This document shows positions 1 to 8,170 of a stretch of 64,000 bases of DNA, piece by piece. The notes beneath the pieces are model-generated. The model ran no database searches. It was not told the origin of the DNA and saw only the letters and a program-made list of their open reading frames with translations. Every line of letters starts with the position of its first letter. Position 1 is the stretch's first letter. The stretch comes from Pseudonocardia benzenivorans CB1190 (GTDB lineage Bacteria; Actinomycetota; Actinomycetes; Mycobacteriales; Pseudonocardiaceae). The DNA lies in the NCBI RefSeq assembly GCF_000196675.2, contig NC_015312.1:5844501-5908500 (forward strand), written 5' to 3'. The translations under genes were made by a program, and so were the position numbers.

Positions 1-2
1 CC

Positions 3-281
3 GAGCCCGGGACCCGCCCACCGCTCTGGGCGCGGTCGATCGACGTCGTCGTCCCCGGGCTGGGGGCGATGACCCAGGACGTCCGCCGGCACGCCGACTC
101 GCTCGCCCTGCTCTCCGACGCCGCCCACCCCGACCGCGACGGCGCGCACCTCATGGCGATCACCCCGGCCCGCTCGGCCGGGGTGCGCGGGCTGACGATC
201 GACGTGCCCCGCATCGAGCAGGCCGTCGTACTGGGCCGGGAGGCCGTCGCGTCGGCGTTGCGCGCCGTGTCCCGGGGCTGA
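3..281 (+). CDS. C-terminal part of an unidentified protein (5' end outside window)
   Basis: The frame is open from base 3 to the TGA at 279-281, so about 92 residues of the C-terminus are visible and the start lies upstream. No signature motif is present. The spacing of hydrophobic and charged residues near the end (a segment like ITPARSAGVRGLTIDVPRIE followed by a helical tail) vaguely recalls the end of patatin-like phospholipases, but neither the serine nor the aspartate motif is in the window. An ATG at 69 is probably an internal methionine. Function not assigned. Confidence 0.5.
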   Translation, partial: EPGTRPPLWARSIDVVVPGLGAMTQDVRRHADSLALLSDAAHPDRDGAHLMAITPARSAGVRGLTIDVPRIEQAVVLGREAVASALRAVSRG

Positions 282-350
282 GCCGATCCGCCCCGCCCTG
301 CCGTCCCGCCCCGCCGCCCGGCCCCGCCCGCCGCTCGGCCCCCGTCGAGC

Positions 351-360
351 GCAACCTCAC
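351..360. repeat. Left half of an interrupted inverted repeat (partner at 1751-1760)
   Basis: GCAACCTCAC at 351-360 is the exact reverse complement of GTGAGGTTGC at 1751-1760. The two halves flank the IS30-family element and would form a hairpin stem if the element were removed. See the right-side repeat entry. Confidence 0.6.
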
Positions 361-380
361 GGCTCTCGGGAGCCCTCGGG

Positions 381-1730
381 TTCAGGGGGTGGTCGCAACA
401 CCGGTGGTTACTGGCCGCGACAGTAGTCGGGTCAGTCTTTCCCCGGGGGTGTCCCAGTCCAGGGTTTTGCGGGGGCGGGAGTTGAGCTTGTCCGCGACCC
501 GGTCCAGATCGGCGTGGGTGTGCACGGACAGATCGGTGCTTTTCGGGAAGTACTGGCGCAACAGCCCGTTGGTGTTCTCGTTGCTGCCCCGCTGCCAGGG
601 GCTGTGTGGGTCGCAGAAATAGACCGGCAACTCCAGCGCCATGGTGATCTCGGCGTGGCGGGCCAGCTCGATGCCCTGGTCCCAGGTCAACGACCGGCGC
701 ACCATCGCGGGCAGCACCCGCATCGCGGCGATCATCGCGTCCCGGACCTGGACTGCGCCGTGGCCCCCGGGCAGGTGCAGCAGCAACACGAACCGGGTGG
801 TCCGCTCGACCAGCGTGCCGATCGCGGTCTCGTTGCCGGTGCCGAGGATGAGATCGCCTTCCCAGTGCCCGGGCACGGCCCGGTCGGTGACCTCCGCGGG
901 CCGCTGGGAGATCATGACCTTGTCCCGGATCCGGGTCTGGTTGCGGTGTTGGCGTTGGTCGGGCAGCCGGTTCGGGCGGCGCAACGCCCGCCCGGTCCGG
1001 AGACACCCCGCGAGCTCGCGGCGCAGCTGCCCGCGGCCTTGGACGTAGAGGGCCTGGTAGACGCCCTGGTAGATGGTTTCGTGGGACACCCACATCTCCG
1101 GCCGGTCGGGGAAGTCTCGGCGCAGAGTCTGACTGATCTGCTCCGGGCTCCACTGCTGCTCGACCAGCCTGGTGTGTACGTGGGCGGCCAGCTCGGGGTG
1201 GGTGAGGAGTTTGGCGGGTGTGCGGCGGCGGGCGCGGGCCTCGGCTTTGGCCTGGGCCACCACCGCCCGGTACCGCAGCCGTTCGTGCTGGGGCCGGTCC
1301 CGGCCGCCGTGCGTGCCCGGGTCTGGCCCCAGGCGGTGCGGGCGCCCGTCAGGCAGCGGGGGCCGGCGTGGATAGCGCACGGTGCGGTTACGGGCCAGTT
1401 CCCGGCCGATGGTGGCGCGGTGGCGGCCCAGCCGCCGGGCGATCTCGGCCCGGCTGTGCCCGGCCGCCCAGCCCACGGCGATCTCTTCACGTTCGGCCAG
1501 GGACAGATAACGCCCGCCGGGCTCGGTCAGGTCCGGGATCATCCCACCAGACTCGACGACCCACCCCCGCCCGGCCGAGGCCGACACCCCCACCTCCGCG
1601 GCGGCCTGCGCGATCGTGGCCCCCGCCAACCGGGCCCTCCAGAACCGGCGGACCCGTTCCCGCGGCACCCTCGGCGGACCGATCACACTCATCACCCCAG
1701 CTCGACAGGGTGTTGCGACGAACCCTTGAA
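381..1730 (-). mobile_element. IS30-family insertion sequence, apparently complete
   Basis: Terminal inverted repeats are visible: 381-402 and the complement of 1709-1730 match at 19 of 22 positions, both starting TTCA and ending GTCGCAACACC. The single transposase gene fills the element and its stop codon (382-384) lies inside the left repeat, which is usual for compact IS30 elements. No target duplication longer than 2-3 bases can be seen. The element sits in an intergenic repeat region between the gene fragment at the window edge and the Cys-rich protein gene. Confidence 0.85.
382..1692 (-). CDS. IS30-family transposase
   Basis: DDE transposase of about 436 residues that cuts and joins its own element. 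An N-terminal helix-turn-helix (segment AEIARRLGRHRATIGRELAR) is the family's terminal-repeat-binding domain. The C-terminal half has the catalytic triad in context: Asp in GHWEGDLILG, Asp in LTWDQGIEL and Glu in GSNENTNG, followed by the conserved NSRPRKTLDWDTP motif. The frame extends upstream to 1872, but the ATG at 1692 is preferred because it keeps the gene inside the terminal repeats. No frameshift seen, so it is probably functional. Confidence 0.9.
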   Translation of the reverse strand: MSVIGPPRVPRERVRRFWRARLAGATIAQAAAEVGVSASAGRGWVVESGGMIPDLTEPGGRYLSLAEREEIAVGWAAGHSRAEIARRLGRHRATIGRELARNRTVRYPRRPPLPDGRPHRLGPDPGTHGGRDRPQHERLRYRAVVAQAKAEARARRRTPAKLLTHPELAAHVHTRLVEQQWSPEQISQTLRRDFPDRPEMWVSHETIYQGVYQALYVQGRGQLRRELAGCLRTGRALRRPNRLPDQRQHRNQTRIRDKVMISQRPAEVTDRAVPGHWEGDLILGTGNETAIGTLVERTTRFVLLLHLPGGHGAVQVRDAMIAAMRVLPAMVRRSLTWDQGIELARHAEITMALELPVYFCDPHSPWQRGSNENTNGLLRQYFPKSTDLSVHTHADLDRVADKLNSRPRKTLDWDTPGERLTRLLSRPVTTGVATTP

Positions 1731-1748
1731 TCCACCGCCCCGGGCCGA

Positions 1749-1835
1749 CAGTGAGGTTGCACGAAGACGCTCGAGCGCAACCCCACGGTCGTCCCGCGCC
1801 CGCAGGCCGACGGTCAGGTTGCGTCGGGCGCGCCG
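1749..1835. repeat. Cluster of GCAACC(T/C)CAC-type inverted repeats
   Basis: Three related units follow each other: GTGAGGTTGC at 1751-1760, GCGCAACCCCAC near 1775-1786 and GGTCAGGTTGCG near 1810-1821. The last two face each other as an imperfect stem. With the copy at 351-360 they look like a family of small intergenic hairpins, into one of which the IS30 element inserted. No coding is apparent in 1731-1923. Confidence 0.5.
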
Positions 1836-1923
1836 TCACGCGCCGTCGTCCGTGGTCCGGGGACCTCGCCACGGTAGGTGACAGCCGTGTAATTCACCCA
1901 CACGTCCCCTGTCGATCCACAGG

Positions 1924-2487
1924 TTGGTCACATCCTGTGGACCGGGCACTGCGCAGCGCGAACCACCCGATAGCCGCGTTGACCCCGCCCCCGTGGCGAG
2001 GCGAACCTGGGTCGTGATCCGCGGCCTCCTCGACGACGACAAGATCCACGGCGACCTGCTCCGTGACGCCCGCGACTACGGCGGCCCCGACCTCGTGGCC
2101 GACATCGAGCACGAGGCCCTCGCGTGGGTCGACGAGACACATCCGTGGGACGGCGTCGGCGACGAGCCGGGCGAGCGCCGCTCGGCATACCTCGCGGTCT
2201 GGTGGCAGCGCGTCGACCTCGAGCGCGCGGAGCGGATCGGCACCCTCGTCCGTCGTGACGACGGGCGGTGGCAGCAGATCGGCCCCGCCCGCTGCCCGCA
2301 CGGCCACCCCTTCGGACCCCGCCGCGTGCTCATCGGCTGGGTGCCCTGCCCGTGCCGCGGCCACCACAGCTGGACCTGCGAGGCACCGGTGGGCGACGGC
2401 GTGTGCGGCGCTCAGATCGTCCACCCGGAGCCGGGACCGCGGTGCCGCGAGGTCGGGATCGGCGGCCCGCGGCCCGGTCCGTGGTGA
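1924..2487 (+). CDS. Conserved hypothetical protein with Cys/His-rich C-terminal half
   Basis: About 187 residues if the GTG at 1924 is used; in-frame GTGs at 1993 and 2014 are alternatives, and the coding signal is strongest from 2014 on. The N-terminal part is acidic (LLDDDKIHGDLL). The C-terminal third contains CPHGHPF, then CPCRGHH, TCEAP, VCGAQ and a final Cys, a spacing suggesting one or two zinc sites. I do not recognise the family. The antisense frame over the same bases is open but has no protein-like motif, and the Cys/His pattern favours this strand. The gene stands alone next to an IS element. Confidence 0.55.
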   Translation: MVTSCGPGTAQREPPDSRVDPAPVARRTWVVIRGLLDDDKIHGDLLRDARDYGGPDLVADIEHEALAWVDETHPWDGVGDEPGERRSAYLAVWWQRVDLERAERIGTLVRRDDGRWQQIGPARCPHGHPFGPRRVLIGWVPCPCRGHHSWTCEAPVGDGVCGAQIVHPEPGPRCREVGIGGPRPGPW

Positions 2488-2505
2488 CGTCCGGACGCCC
2501 GCGGT

Positions 2506-3405
2506 TCAGGCGCCCAGGTGCTCGACGAACCAGTCGCGCGCCGGGGCCGACGCCTGGTCGAAGCCGTCGACGTACGCGTCGAAGTGCCCGCCCGGCAGGA
2601 TGACCAGCTTCTTCGGTTCGCGGGCGCTCTCGAAGGCGTCGATCGCGAGGTGGGACGGGGTGAGATGGTCCTCGCGCGCGACGACCATCAGCAGCGGCGT
2701 CGGGCTGATCCGTGGCAGGTAGCCGCCCGGCTCGTACTCGCCGAGCATCTCCACGGTCCGCAGCGTCACCTCGTTGCGCCAGGACGGGGCGCGCAGCTTG
2801 CCGGTCTCGGTGAACCACGTCCAGGAGTCGGGTGTCGGCAGGGCGGAGGGCGCGAGCGGGTCCTCGGCGACCACCGGCACCATCGCGGGCGGGTCGCCTG
2901 CGAACCGGGCGACGCGGTCGGCGTCGAACATCTCACGGAAGCCGGCCCGGAAGTCGGCCCTGACCAGCTCGCCGATGTTCGCCGACCCACTGACCAGGGG
3001 GACCTGGGCGACGACGGCCTTGACCCGGCGGTCGATCGCGCCGACGACCAGCACGTGCCCGCCCGAGTAGCTGCTGCCCCAGATGCCGATCCGCGTCGCG
3101 TCGACGTCGTCGCGGGTCGTGGCGTAGGTGATCGCATGCCGGTAGTCGCGGACCTGCGCCCACGGGTCGATCTCCTGGCGCGGCTCGCCGTCGCTCGCGC
3201 CGAAGTTGCGGTTGTCGAAGACGAGCGCGTTGAGCCCCGCGGCGGCGAAGACCTCGGCGAACGAGTCGAGGTACATCTCCTTCACGGCGGAGAACCCGTG
3301 GGCCATCACGACGGTCGGCGCCCGGCCGTCGGCGCCCTCGGCCTCGTAGAACCAGCCGCGAAGGACGACGCCCTCGGCGTCGAACTCGATATCACGTCGG
3401 GCCAT
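2506..3405 (-). CDS. Alpha/beta hydrolase (dienelactone hydrolase / YcjY-like)
   Basis: Cytosolic serine hydrolase of 299 residues. The oxyanion-hole motif AHGFS is at about 35-39. The nucleophile elbow WGSSYSGG puts the active serine near 112, the acid is Asp near 246 (AREDHLTP) and the base is His 274 (LPGGHFDAY), so the triad is complete. The start is the ATG at 3405, with GGGGAGC six bases upstream; the longer open frame to 4200 runs antisense through the thioesterase gene. Substrate unknown: the family includes dienelactone hydrolases, peptidases and esterases. It may share a leftward transcript with the thioesterase gene upstream, though 167 bases separate them. Confidence 0.85.
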   Translation of the reverse strand: MARRDIEFDAEGVVLRGWFYEAEGADGRAPTVVMAHGFSAVKEMYLDSFAEVFAAAGLNALVFDNRNFGASDGEPRQEIDPWAQVRDYRHAITYATTRDDVDATRIGIWGSSYSGGHVLVVGAIDRRVKAVVAQVPLVSGSANIGELVRADFRAGFREMFDADRVARFAGDPPAMVPVVAEDPLAPSALPTPDSWTWFTETGKLRAPSWRNEVTLRTVEMLGEYEPGGYLPRISPTPLLMVVAREDHLTPSHLAIDAFESAREPKKLVILPGGHFDAYVDGFDQASAPARDWFVEHLGA

Positions 3406-3572
3406 GTGTCGCTCCCCTGGTCGCCCGGAACCAGCCCGGCGTGTGCCGGACCGGCCGGTCCCTCGAGGGGTGCGCGGATCTCCTCGTCGAGACCGGTACC
3501 CCGACCGTAGGACGACCGAAGGCGACGTGTCTGCGTCCTGACGGGCGTCACCACGGCGGCCGGGCGGCGCCG

Positions 3573-4100
3573 TCAGGAGCCGGGACGGAAGATCATGCAG
3601 CTGCTCGTCGCATGCGCGACCAGCCGGTCGGCGGAGTCGAGGATCCGTGCCTCGGCCAGCGCGGTCCGGTTGCCGGCCTGCAGCACCTCGCCGACGCAGC
3701 GCACCGGTCCCGTCGAGACCGTGATGGGCCGGAGGAACTTCACCGTGAGGTCGAGGCTCGTGTAGTGCACGCCCGCCGGGAGGGTGGACTGCACGGCGCA
3801 GCCCGTCGCGGAGTCGAGCAGCGTCGCGTAGACGCCACCGTGCACCGAGCCGATCGGGTTGTAGTGGTACTCCGCGGGCTCGAGGGCGAACTCCACCCGG
3901 CCGGCCTCGACCGAGACGAGCGTCAACCCCAGCGTCTCGACGATGGGCGGCGGCGGCAGCTCCCCGGCCGCGAGCCGGCGCAGGAAGGTCAACCCGTCCT
4001 CGACGCGGGCTGCCGACGCGGCGATCCGCGGGTCCTCCCACCGGTGGGTGCGGGACCGGACGGCCCCCTCGGGCTCGCGGGGCAGGGACTCGACGGACAT
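3573..4100 (-). CDS. Hotdog-fold thioesterase (PaaI/YbgC-like)
   Basis: Predicted acyl-CoA thioesterase of 175 residues. The hotdog signature GSVHGGVYATLLD is at about 84-96, with the HGG oxyanion turn at 87-89, followed by the beta-strand pattern YTSLDLTVKFLRPI typical of the PaaI superfamily. An N-terminal extension of about 50 residues precedes the fold. Start is the ATG at 4100, with GAGGAG about seven bases upstream. It is divergent from the lipoprotein hydrolase at 4226, so the roughly 125 bases between them should hold both promoters. Acyl substrate not predictable. Confidence 0.85.
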   Translation of the reverse strand: MSVESLPREPEGAVRSRTHRWEDPRIAASAARVEDGLTFLRRLAAGELPPPPIVETLGLTLVSVEAGRVEFALEPAEYHYNPIGSVHGGVYATLLDSATGCAVQSTLPAGVHYTSLDLTVKFLRPITVSTGPVRCVGEVLQAGNRTALAEARILDSADRLVAHATSSCMIFRPGS

Positions 4101-4225
4101 GGCCGGACTCCTCGACGGGTGTGCGTGCGTCCTGGCCGACAGTAGAGACTGACGGTTTCGTGACGCAACCGAATCGCGGCGGAGGCCACAGCCCGCCCAC
4201 GGGGAACGCAGGTAGAACGGGCCCC

Positions 4226-5107
4226 GTGCGCAGGTGGGGCCTGGTGGTGCTGGCCGGGATGTTGCTGCTCGCCGGATGCTCGGCGGGAACACCCGCCCCG
4301 CCGTCGGACCCCTTCGCGATCGACGAGCGCCCTGCGACAGCGGGCTTCTACGGCGAGCTCCACCGTCCACCCGGCGCCACCGACGACCCGATCCGGCGAC
4401 CGGCGGTGCTCGTCGTCGGCGGGGCGGAGGGCGGCCTCGCGCTCGATCCGCTCGCGGCGGCGTTGGCGCGCAAGGGATTCGTATCGCTCGCCGTCGGCTA
4501 CTTCGGGCTCCCGGGGCTGCCCCCGACACTCCGGGAGATCCCGCTCGAGTACTTCGCGACGGCGCTGCGGGTGCTGGCCGCGCAGCCGGGGGTCGACCCG
4601 GCGCGGATCGTGGTCTGGGGGGCCTCCCGCGGCAGCGAGGTCGCGCAGCTGCTCGCCGTCGACTTCCCGGCGCTCGTGCGTGGCGTCGTCGCCGACTCCC
4701 CCAGCAGCGTCGTGCATGCGTCCAGCCCGTCGCCGCACGTGGCGGCATGGACGCTGGCCGGACGGCCGGTGCCCTGGGCGTCGGTCGCGCACCAGGACGA
4801 CCCCCGGGCGCCGGGCGCGACGATCGACGACGACGCCGTCGCCGGCCCGATCCTCACCATCTGCGGCGGCGCCGACGCGCTCTGGCCCTCCTGTTCCTTC
4901 GCCGACGCCATCGCGGCCCGGTCGCCGCGCGTGACCGAGCTCGACTATCCGGCGGCGGGGCACACGTTCGTCGGGCTGCACCTGCAGGGGGTGCAGGCAC
5001 CCGGCGTCGCGGCCCGGGTGGCCGCGGCCGGCGGGAGGTCGCAGGCGAACACCGACGCCGCGATCGACGCCTTCGACCGTGCCGTGCGGTTCATCGCCGG
5101 CGTCTGA
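4226..5107 (+). CDS. Lipoprotein with BAAT-type acyl hydrolase/acyltransferase domain
   Basis: Exported lipid-anchored alpha/beta hydrolase of 293 residues. Starting at the GTG at 4226 gives a short basic N-region, a hydrophobic stretch and the lipobox LLAGC, with Cys 18 as the lipidated residue; the open frame upstream of this codon would bury the signal. The nucleophile elbow is WGASRGSE, the acid Asp is in CGGADALW and the base His in AAGHTF. The insertion pattern resembles the C-terminal domain of acyl-CoA thioesterase/BAAT proteins, while the lipoprotein form suggests action on the outer face of the membrane. Substrate unknown. Confidence 0.75.
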   Translation: MRRWGLVVLAGMLLLAGCSAGTPAPPSDPFAIDERPATAGFYGELHRPPGATDDPIRRPAVLVVGGAEGGLALDPLAAALARKGFVSLAVGYFGLPGLPPTLREIPLEYFATALRVLAAQPGVDPARIVVWGASRGSEVAQLLAVDFPALVRGVVADSPSSVVHASSPSPHVAAWTLAGRPVPWASVAHQDDPRAPGATIDDDAVAGPILTICGGADALWPSCSFADAIAARSPRVTELDYPAAGHTFVGLHLQGVQAPGVAARVAAAGGRSQANTDAAIDAFDRAVRFIAGV

Positions 5108-5126
5108 CGGGCGCCGGGCTCGACCG

Positions 5127-5717
5127 CTACGCCCGACGCCCGCTCGCCCGCAGGTGGGCGCGCTCCCCCTGCTTGCCGAACAGGCTCAGCGCCTCGACCG
5201 GACGGTCCCCGGTGGCGAAGCCGTGCGGGACGTGGCAGTCGAACTCGGCCGCCTCGCCGACGCCGAGCTGGATCTCCTTGTCGCCCAGCAGGAGCGTGAG
5301 CCGGCCGCTCAGGACGTACACCCACTCGAAGCCCTCGTGGGTGCGCAGCTCGGTGCACTCCAGGCCGGGCCCGTAGACGAGGCGGTAGGGCCGCGGCTGC
5401 ACCGGCCCGCGGGTCAGCGGATAGGCGACGGCACTTCCGGTGCGGATCGGCTCGAGGCCGCGGACCCGCGGATCGGGGACGGACGGCTCGGCGCCGACGA
5501 GGTCGTCGAGGCCGACGCCGTACGCGCGGGCGATCGGCAGCAACAGCTCGAGCGTCGCCCGGCGGTGTCCGGACTCCAGGCGCGACAGCGTGCTCGTCGA
5601 GATCCCGGTGGTGCGGGAGAGGGCCGCGAGGGTGAGGTCGCGCTCGCGGCGCAGCTCCGCGAGGCGCGGGCCGACGCGAGCCAGCACGGCACCCTGATCG
5701 GTCGGGTCGGCGGTCAT
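5127..5717 (-). CDS. XRE-family regulator with C-terminal cupin sensor domain
   Basis: Transcription factor of 196 residues: an N-terminal HTH at about 15-70 (LAALSRTTGISTSTLSRLES) and a cupin barrel at about 110-185 (HEGFEWVYVLSGRLTLLLGD and a late HVPHGF). This architecture is shared with PuuR- and SutR-type regulators that bind a small ligand in the cupin. It is transcribed divergently from the flavoprotein gene at 5781 with about 60 bases between, so that gene is its likely target. Ligand unknown. Confidence 0.85.
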   Translation of the reverse strand: MTADPTDQGAVLARVGPRLAELRRERDLTLAALSRTTGISTSTLSRLESGHRRATLELLLPIARAYGVGLDDLVGAEPSVPDPRVRGLEPIRTGSAVAYPLTRGPVQPRPYRLVYGPGLECTELRTHEGFEWVYVLSGRLTLLLGDKEIQLGVGEAAEFDCHVPHGFATGDRPVEALSLFGKQGERAHLRASGRRA

Positions 5718-5780
5718 GCGTCTTTGCTACTCCGGCAAGGATGTTGGCGCAACAGCACGGCGGCGAGGGACGGTGAGCGC

Positions 5781-6758
5781 ATGACGAACTCGGAGAACCA
5801 CGACGTCCTGGTGGTCGGCGGTGGCGCCGCGGGGCTGTCGGCCGCACTGATGCTCGGCCGGTCCCGGCGGTCGGTGCTGGTGCTCGACGCCGGCGAGCCG
5901 CGCAACGCCCCCGCCGCAGGGATCCACGGCCTGCTCGGGCACGAGGGCACCCCGCCGGCCGAGCTGCTGCGCCGCGGCCGGGAGGAGGTCGGGCGGTACG
6001 GGGTCGTCGTCCGCCGGGCGCGGGCGGTCGCGGCGACGCGCGACGAGAGCGGCTTCACGGTCACCCTCGACGGCGGCGGTGCCGTGCACGCCCGACGCAT
6101 CGTCCTGGCGACGGGCGTCGTCGACGAGCTGCCCGCCGTCGACGGTCTCGCCGCGCGCTGGGGCCGCGACGTGCTGCACTGCCCGTACTGCCACGGCTGG
6201 GAGGTCCGGGATCGGGCGATCGTCGTACTCGCGACCGGCCCGATGGCCGTGCACCAGGCCCTGCTGTTCCACCAGCTCTCGGCCGACGTCACGCTCCTGC
6301 TGCACGAACAGCCGGCACTCGTCGACGAGCAGGCCGCGGAGCTGGCGGCCGTCGGTGTGCGGGTCGTCGACGGCGCGGTGGCGCGGGTCGTCGTCGAGAA
6401 CGACGTGCTCACCGGCGTGCAGCTGCGGTCGGGTGAGGTCGTGCCCGCGGAGGCGGTCGCCGTGGGGTCGCGGCCCGTCGCCCGGCGCGACCTGCTCGCC
6501 GATCTCGGCCTGGGCCTGCGCGAGCTGCCGGGCGGGACGGGCGCCGCGGTCGAGGCCGACCCGACGGGAGCGACCGCCACGCCCGGCGTCTGGGCCGCCG
6601 GCAACCTGACCGACCCGTTCGCGCAGGTCGGCGCGTCGGCGGCGGCCGGGGCGAAGGCGGGTGCGATGGTCAACGCGGATCTCGTCGCGGAGGAGGCGCG
6701 CGCGGCCCTCGCACCGACGTCACTCACGGGGGCCGGCGTGGCAGGCTCCCACCCGTGA
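5781..6758 (+). CDS. FAD-dependent thioredoxin-reductase-like oxidoreductase
   Basis: Flavoprotein disulfide reductase-like enzyme of 325 residues. The FAD dinucleotide motif GGGAAG is at 13-18, a redox-active C134-P-Y-C137 motif is in LHCPYCHGW, and a C-terminal FAD signature reads TPGVWAAGNLTDP. The central NAD(P)H-binding region (IVVLATGPMAVHQ) lacks the canonical GGGxSA pattern of thioredoxin reductases, so cofactor or partner use may differ. The ATG at 5781 has GGTGAG upstream. It overlaps the next gene by four bases (GTGA), so the two are translationally coupled. Likely controlled by the divergent XRE-cupin protein. Confidence 0.85.
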   Translation: MTNSENHDVLVVGGGAAGLSAALMLGRSRRSVLVLDAGEPRNAPAAGIHGLLGHEGTPPAELLRRGREEVGRYGVVVRRARAVAATRDESGFTVTLDGGGAVHARRIVLATGVVDELPAVDGLAARWGRDVLHCPYCHGWEVRDRAIVVLATGPMAVHQALLFHQLSADVTLLLHEQPALVDEQAAELAAVGVRVVDGAVARVVVENDVLTGVQLRSGEVVPAEAVAVGSRPVARRDLLADLGLGLRELPGGTGAAVEADPTGATATPGVWAAGNLTDPFAQVGASAAAGAKAGAMVNADLVAEEARAALAPTSLTGAGVAGSHP

Positions 6759-7189
6759 GCATCACCCTCGAACAGGCCCAGACCGTCGTCACCGCAGCAC
6801 TCGCCCACGGCACCGAGCAGGGTTTCAACCCGCTGACCGTCGCCGTCCTCGACCCGGGCGGCGCGCTCGTCGCACTGGCCCGCCAGGACGGGTCCGGCAA
6901 CCTGCGGCCCGATCTCGCCGTCGCCAAGGCCTACGGCGTGCTCGCGCTGGGCATGACCAACCGCGCCATCGCCGCCCGGGCGGCCGACTCCCCCGAGTTC
7001 TTCACCTCCGTCGCGACGCTGGCCGGCGGCCGGATCCTGTCGGTCCCCGGCGGCGTGTTCGTGCGCGACGGCGACGGCCGGCTGCTCGGGGCCGTCGGGG
7101 TCACCGGCGACGCCTCGCTCAACGACGAGGCCGCCGCCGTGGCCGGCATCCGCGCGGCCGGGCTCGTGCCCGTGACCGGCGCCGAGTAG
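6755..7189 (+). CDS. GlcG/HbpS-family heme-binding protein
   Basis: Single-domain protein of 144 residues matching the GlcG/HbpS fold. The family pattern shows as LTVAVLDPGGALVALARQDG, then LAVAKAYGVLALGM, a SVPGG turn and a C-terminal LGAVGVTGDASLNDE helix. Family members bind heme or act in oxidative-stress sensing, but many are uncharacterised. Its GTG start lies inside the stop of the flavoprotein gene, so they are almost certainly one operon; that pairing suggests a redox role (inference). Confidence 0.8.
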   Translation: MSITLEQAQTVVTAALAHGTEQGFNPLTVAVLDPGGALVALARQDGSGNLRPDLAVAKAYGVLALGMTNRAIAARAADSPEFFTSVATLAGGRILSVPGGVFVRDGDGRLLGAVGVTGDASLNDEAAAVAGIRAAGLVPVTGAE

Positions 7190-7255
7190 GGCCGGCTCGC
7201 GACGGCGGGCCGATCGGCGGGTGCCGACGCCCGCCGGACGCGGCAGGATCGGGGA

Positions 7256-7624
7256 ATGACCCCCGATCTCGTGCGCGCCTTCGAGAGCGCGGTCAACGCG
7301 GTGGACGTCGACGCGGCCGCCGCGCTCGTCACCGACGACGTCGAGGTGGGCGGCCCCCGCGGGGCCGCCCGCGGCGTCGAGGTCCTGCGCAGCTGGGTGG
7401 CCGGTTCGGGCATCTCGTTGTCGACGGTGCGGTTCTTCGGCCGCGGCGACGTCGCCGTCGCGCTGCAGGACGCACGCTGGATCGACGACGACAGCACCCG
7501 CAGCGTCGCCACCGAGTTCACCGCGCGCGACGGCCGGATCAGCCGCATCGTCCGCCACGACGACGGGCTCGACGCCGCGCTGGCCGCGGCCGGGCTCGGC
7601 GAGGCCGACGAGATCGAGTTCTGA
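7256..7624 (+). CDS. SnoaL/NTF2-like protein
   Basis: Small alpha+beta barrel protein of 122 residues. The N-terminal helix FESAVNAVDVDAAAALVTDD and strand VEVGGPRGAARG are the classic NTF2-like opening, and the end repeats the strand pattern FTARDGRISRIVRHDD. Such proteins are ligand-binding or isomerase-like, and nothing fixes a reaction here. It follows the GlcG-like gene by 66 bases on the same strand and converges on the phosphatase-like gene. Confidence 0.7.
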   Translation: MTPDLVRAFESAVNAVDVDAAAALVTDDVEVGGPRGAARGVEVLRSWVAGSGISLSTVRFFGRGDVAVALQDARWIDDDSTRSVATEFTARDGRISRIVRHDDGLDAALAAAGLGEADEIEF

Positions 7625-7633
7625 CCGGCGACG

Positions 7634-8098
7634 TCACCCGACGAGCGTCGGGAACCGCCGGATCCAGCGCTTCTGCCCCGGCGTCTCGACCGCGCGCGGC
7701 CGGTAGTGCCCGCGGACCCAGGCGAGCGCGTCGTCGGCGGGGTGGCCGGCCAGGATCGCCATGCACGCCAGCACCGTCCCGGTGCGCCCCGTGCCGCCGC
7801 CGCACGCGACCTCGACCCGTTCGCCCGCCCGCGCCCGCTCGTAGGCGGCGACGACCATCGCGGCGGCACGGGCGTCGTCGCGCGGGGTGCGGAAGTCGGG
7901 CCAGTCGATCCACTCGGCGGGCCACGGCGGCGTCCACACCGGGGCGCGGGTGAACCGCCTGCGCGGCGATCCGAGGTAGAGCCCGAACTGCGGGTCGGGG
8001 CCGCCGGGCAGCGGCTCACGGCGCCCGCGGCCACGCACCGGCGTGCCGTCGGGCAGGGTCGTCGCCCCCGTCAATCTCGCCCCGCCGTCGACGTCCAC
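7634..8098 (-). CDS. Protein-tyrosine-phosphatase-like protein
   Basis: Cytosolic protein of 154 residues with a cysteine-phosphatase P-loop: Cys 99 and Arg 105 in VACGGGTGRTGT (CX5R). A general-acid Asp may lie in the DWPDFRTPRDD segment, a WPD-like loop about 30 residues earlier. The GTG at 8098 is chosen because GGGAG sits seven bases upstream; the frame is open far beyond but only as antisense to the methyltransferase gene. Dual-specificity or protein-tyrosine phosphatase activity is likely; substrate unknown. Confidence 0.75.
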   Translation of the reverse strand: MDVDGGARLTGATTLPDGTPVRGRGRREPLPGGPDPQFGLYLGSPRRRFTRAPVWTPPWPAEWIDWPDFRTPRDDARAAAMVVAAYERARAGERVEVACGGGTGRTGTVLACMAILAGHPADDALAWVRGHYRPRAVETPGQKRWIRRFPTLVG

Positions 8099-8170
8099 CG
8101 CGCGATTCTCCCGGCCGGGATCCGGCGGGACGGGACGGGCCCGCCGGCCGGCCGCTGTAGCGTCCGCGAT

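Noticed and set aside
1894..2424. Minus-strand frame opposite the Cys-rich protein
   Set aside because: It lacks motifs, whereas the plus strand encodes ordered Cys/His pairs; kept as plus-strand gene with moderate confidence.
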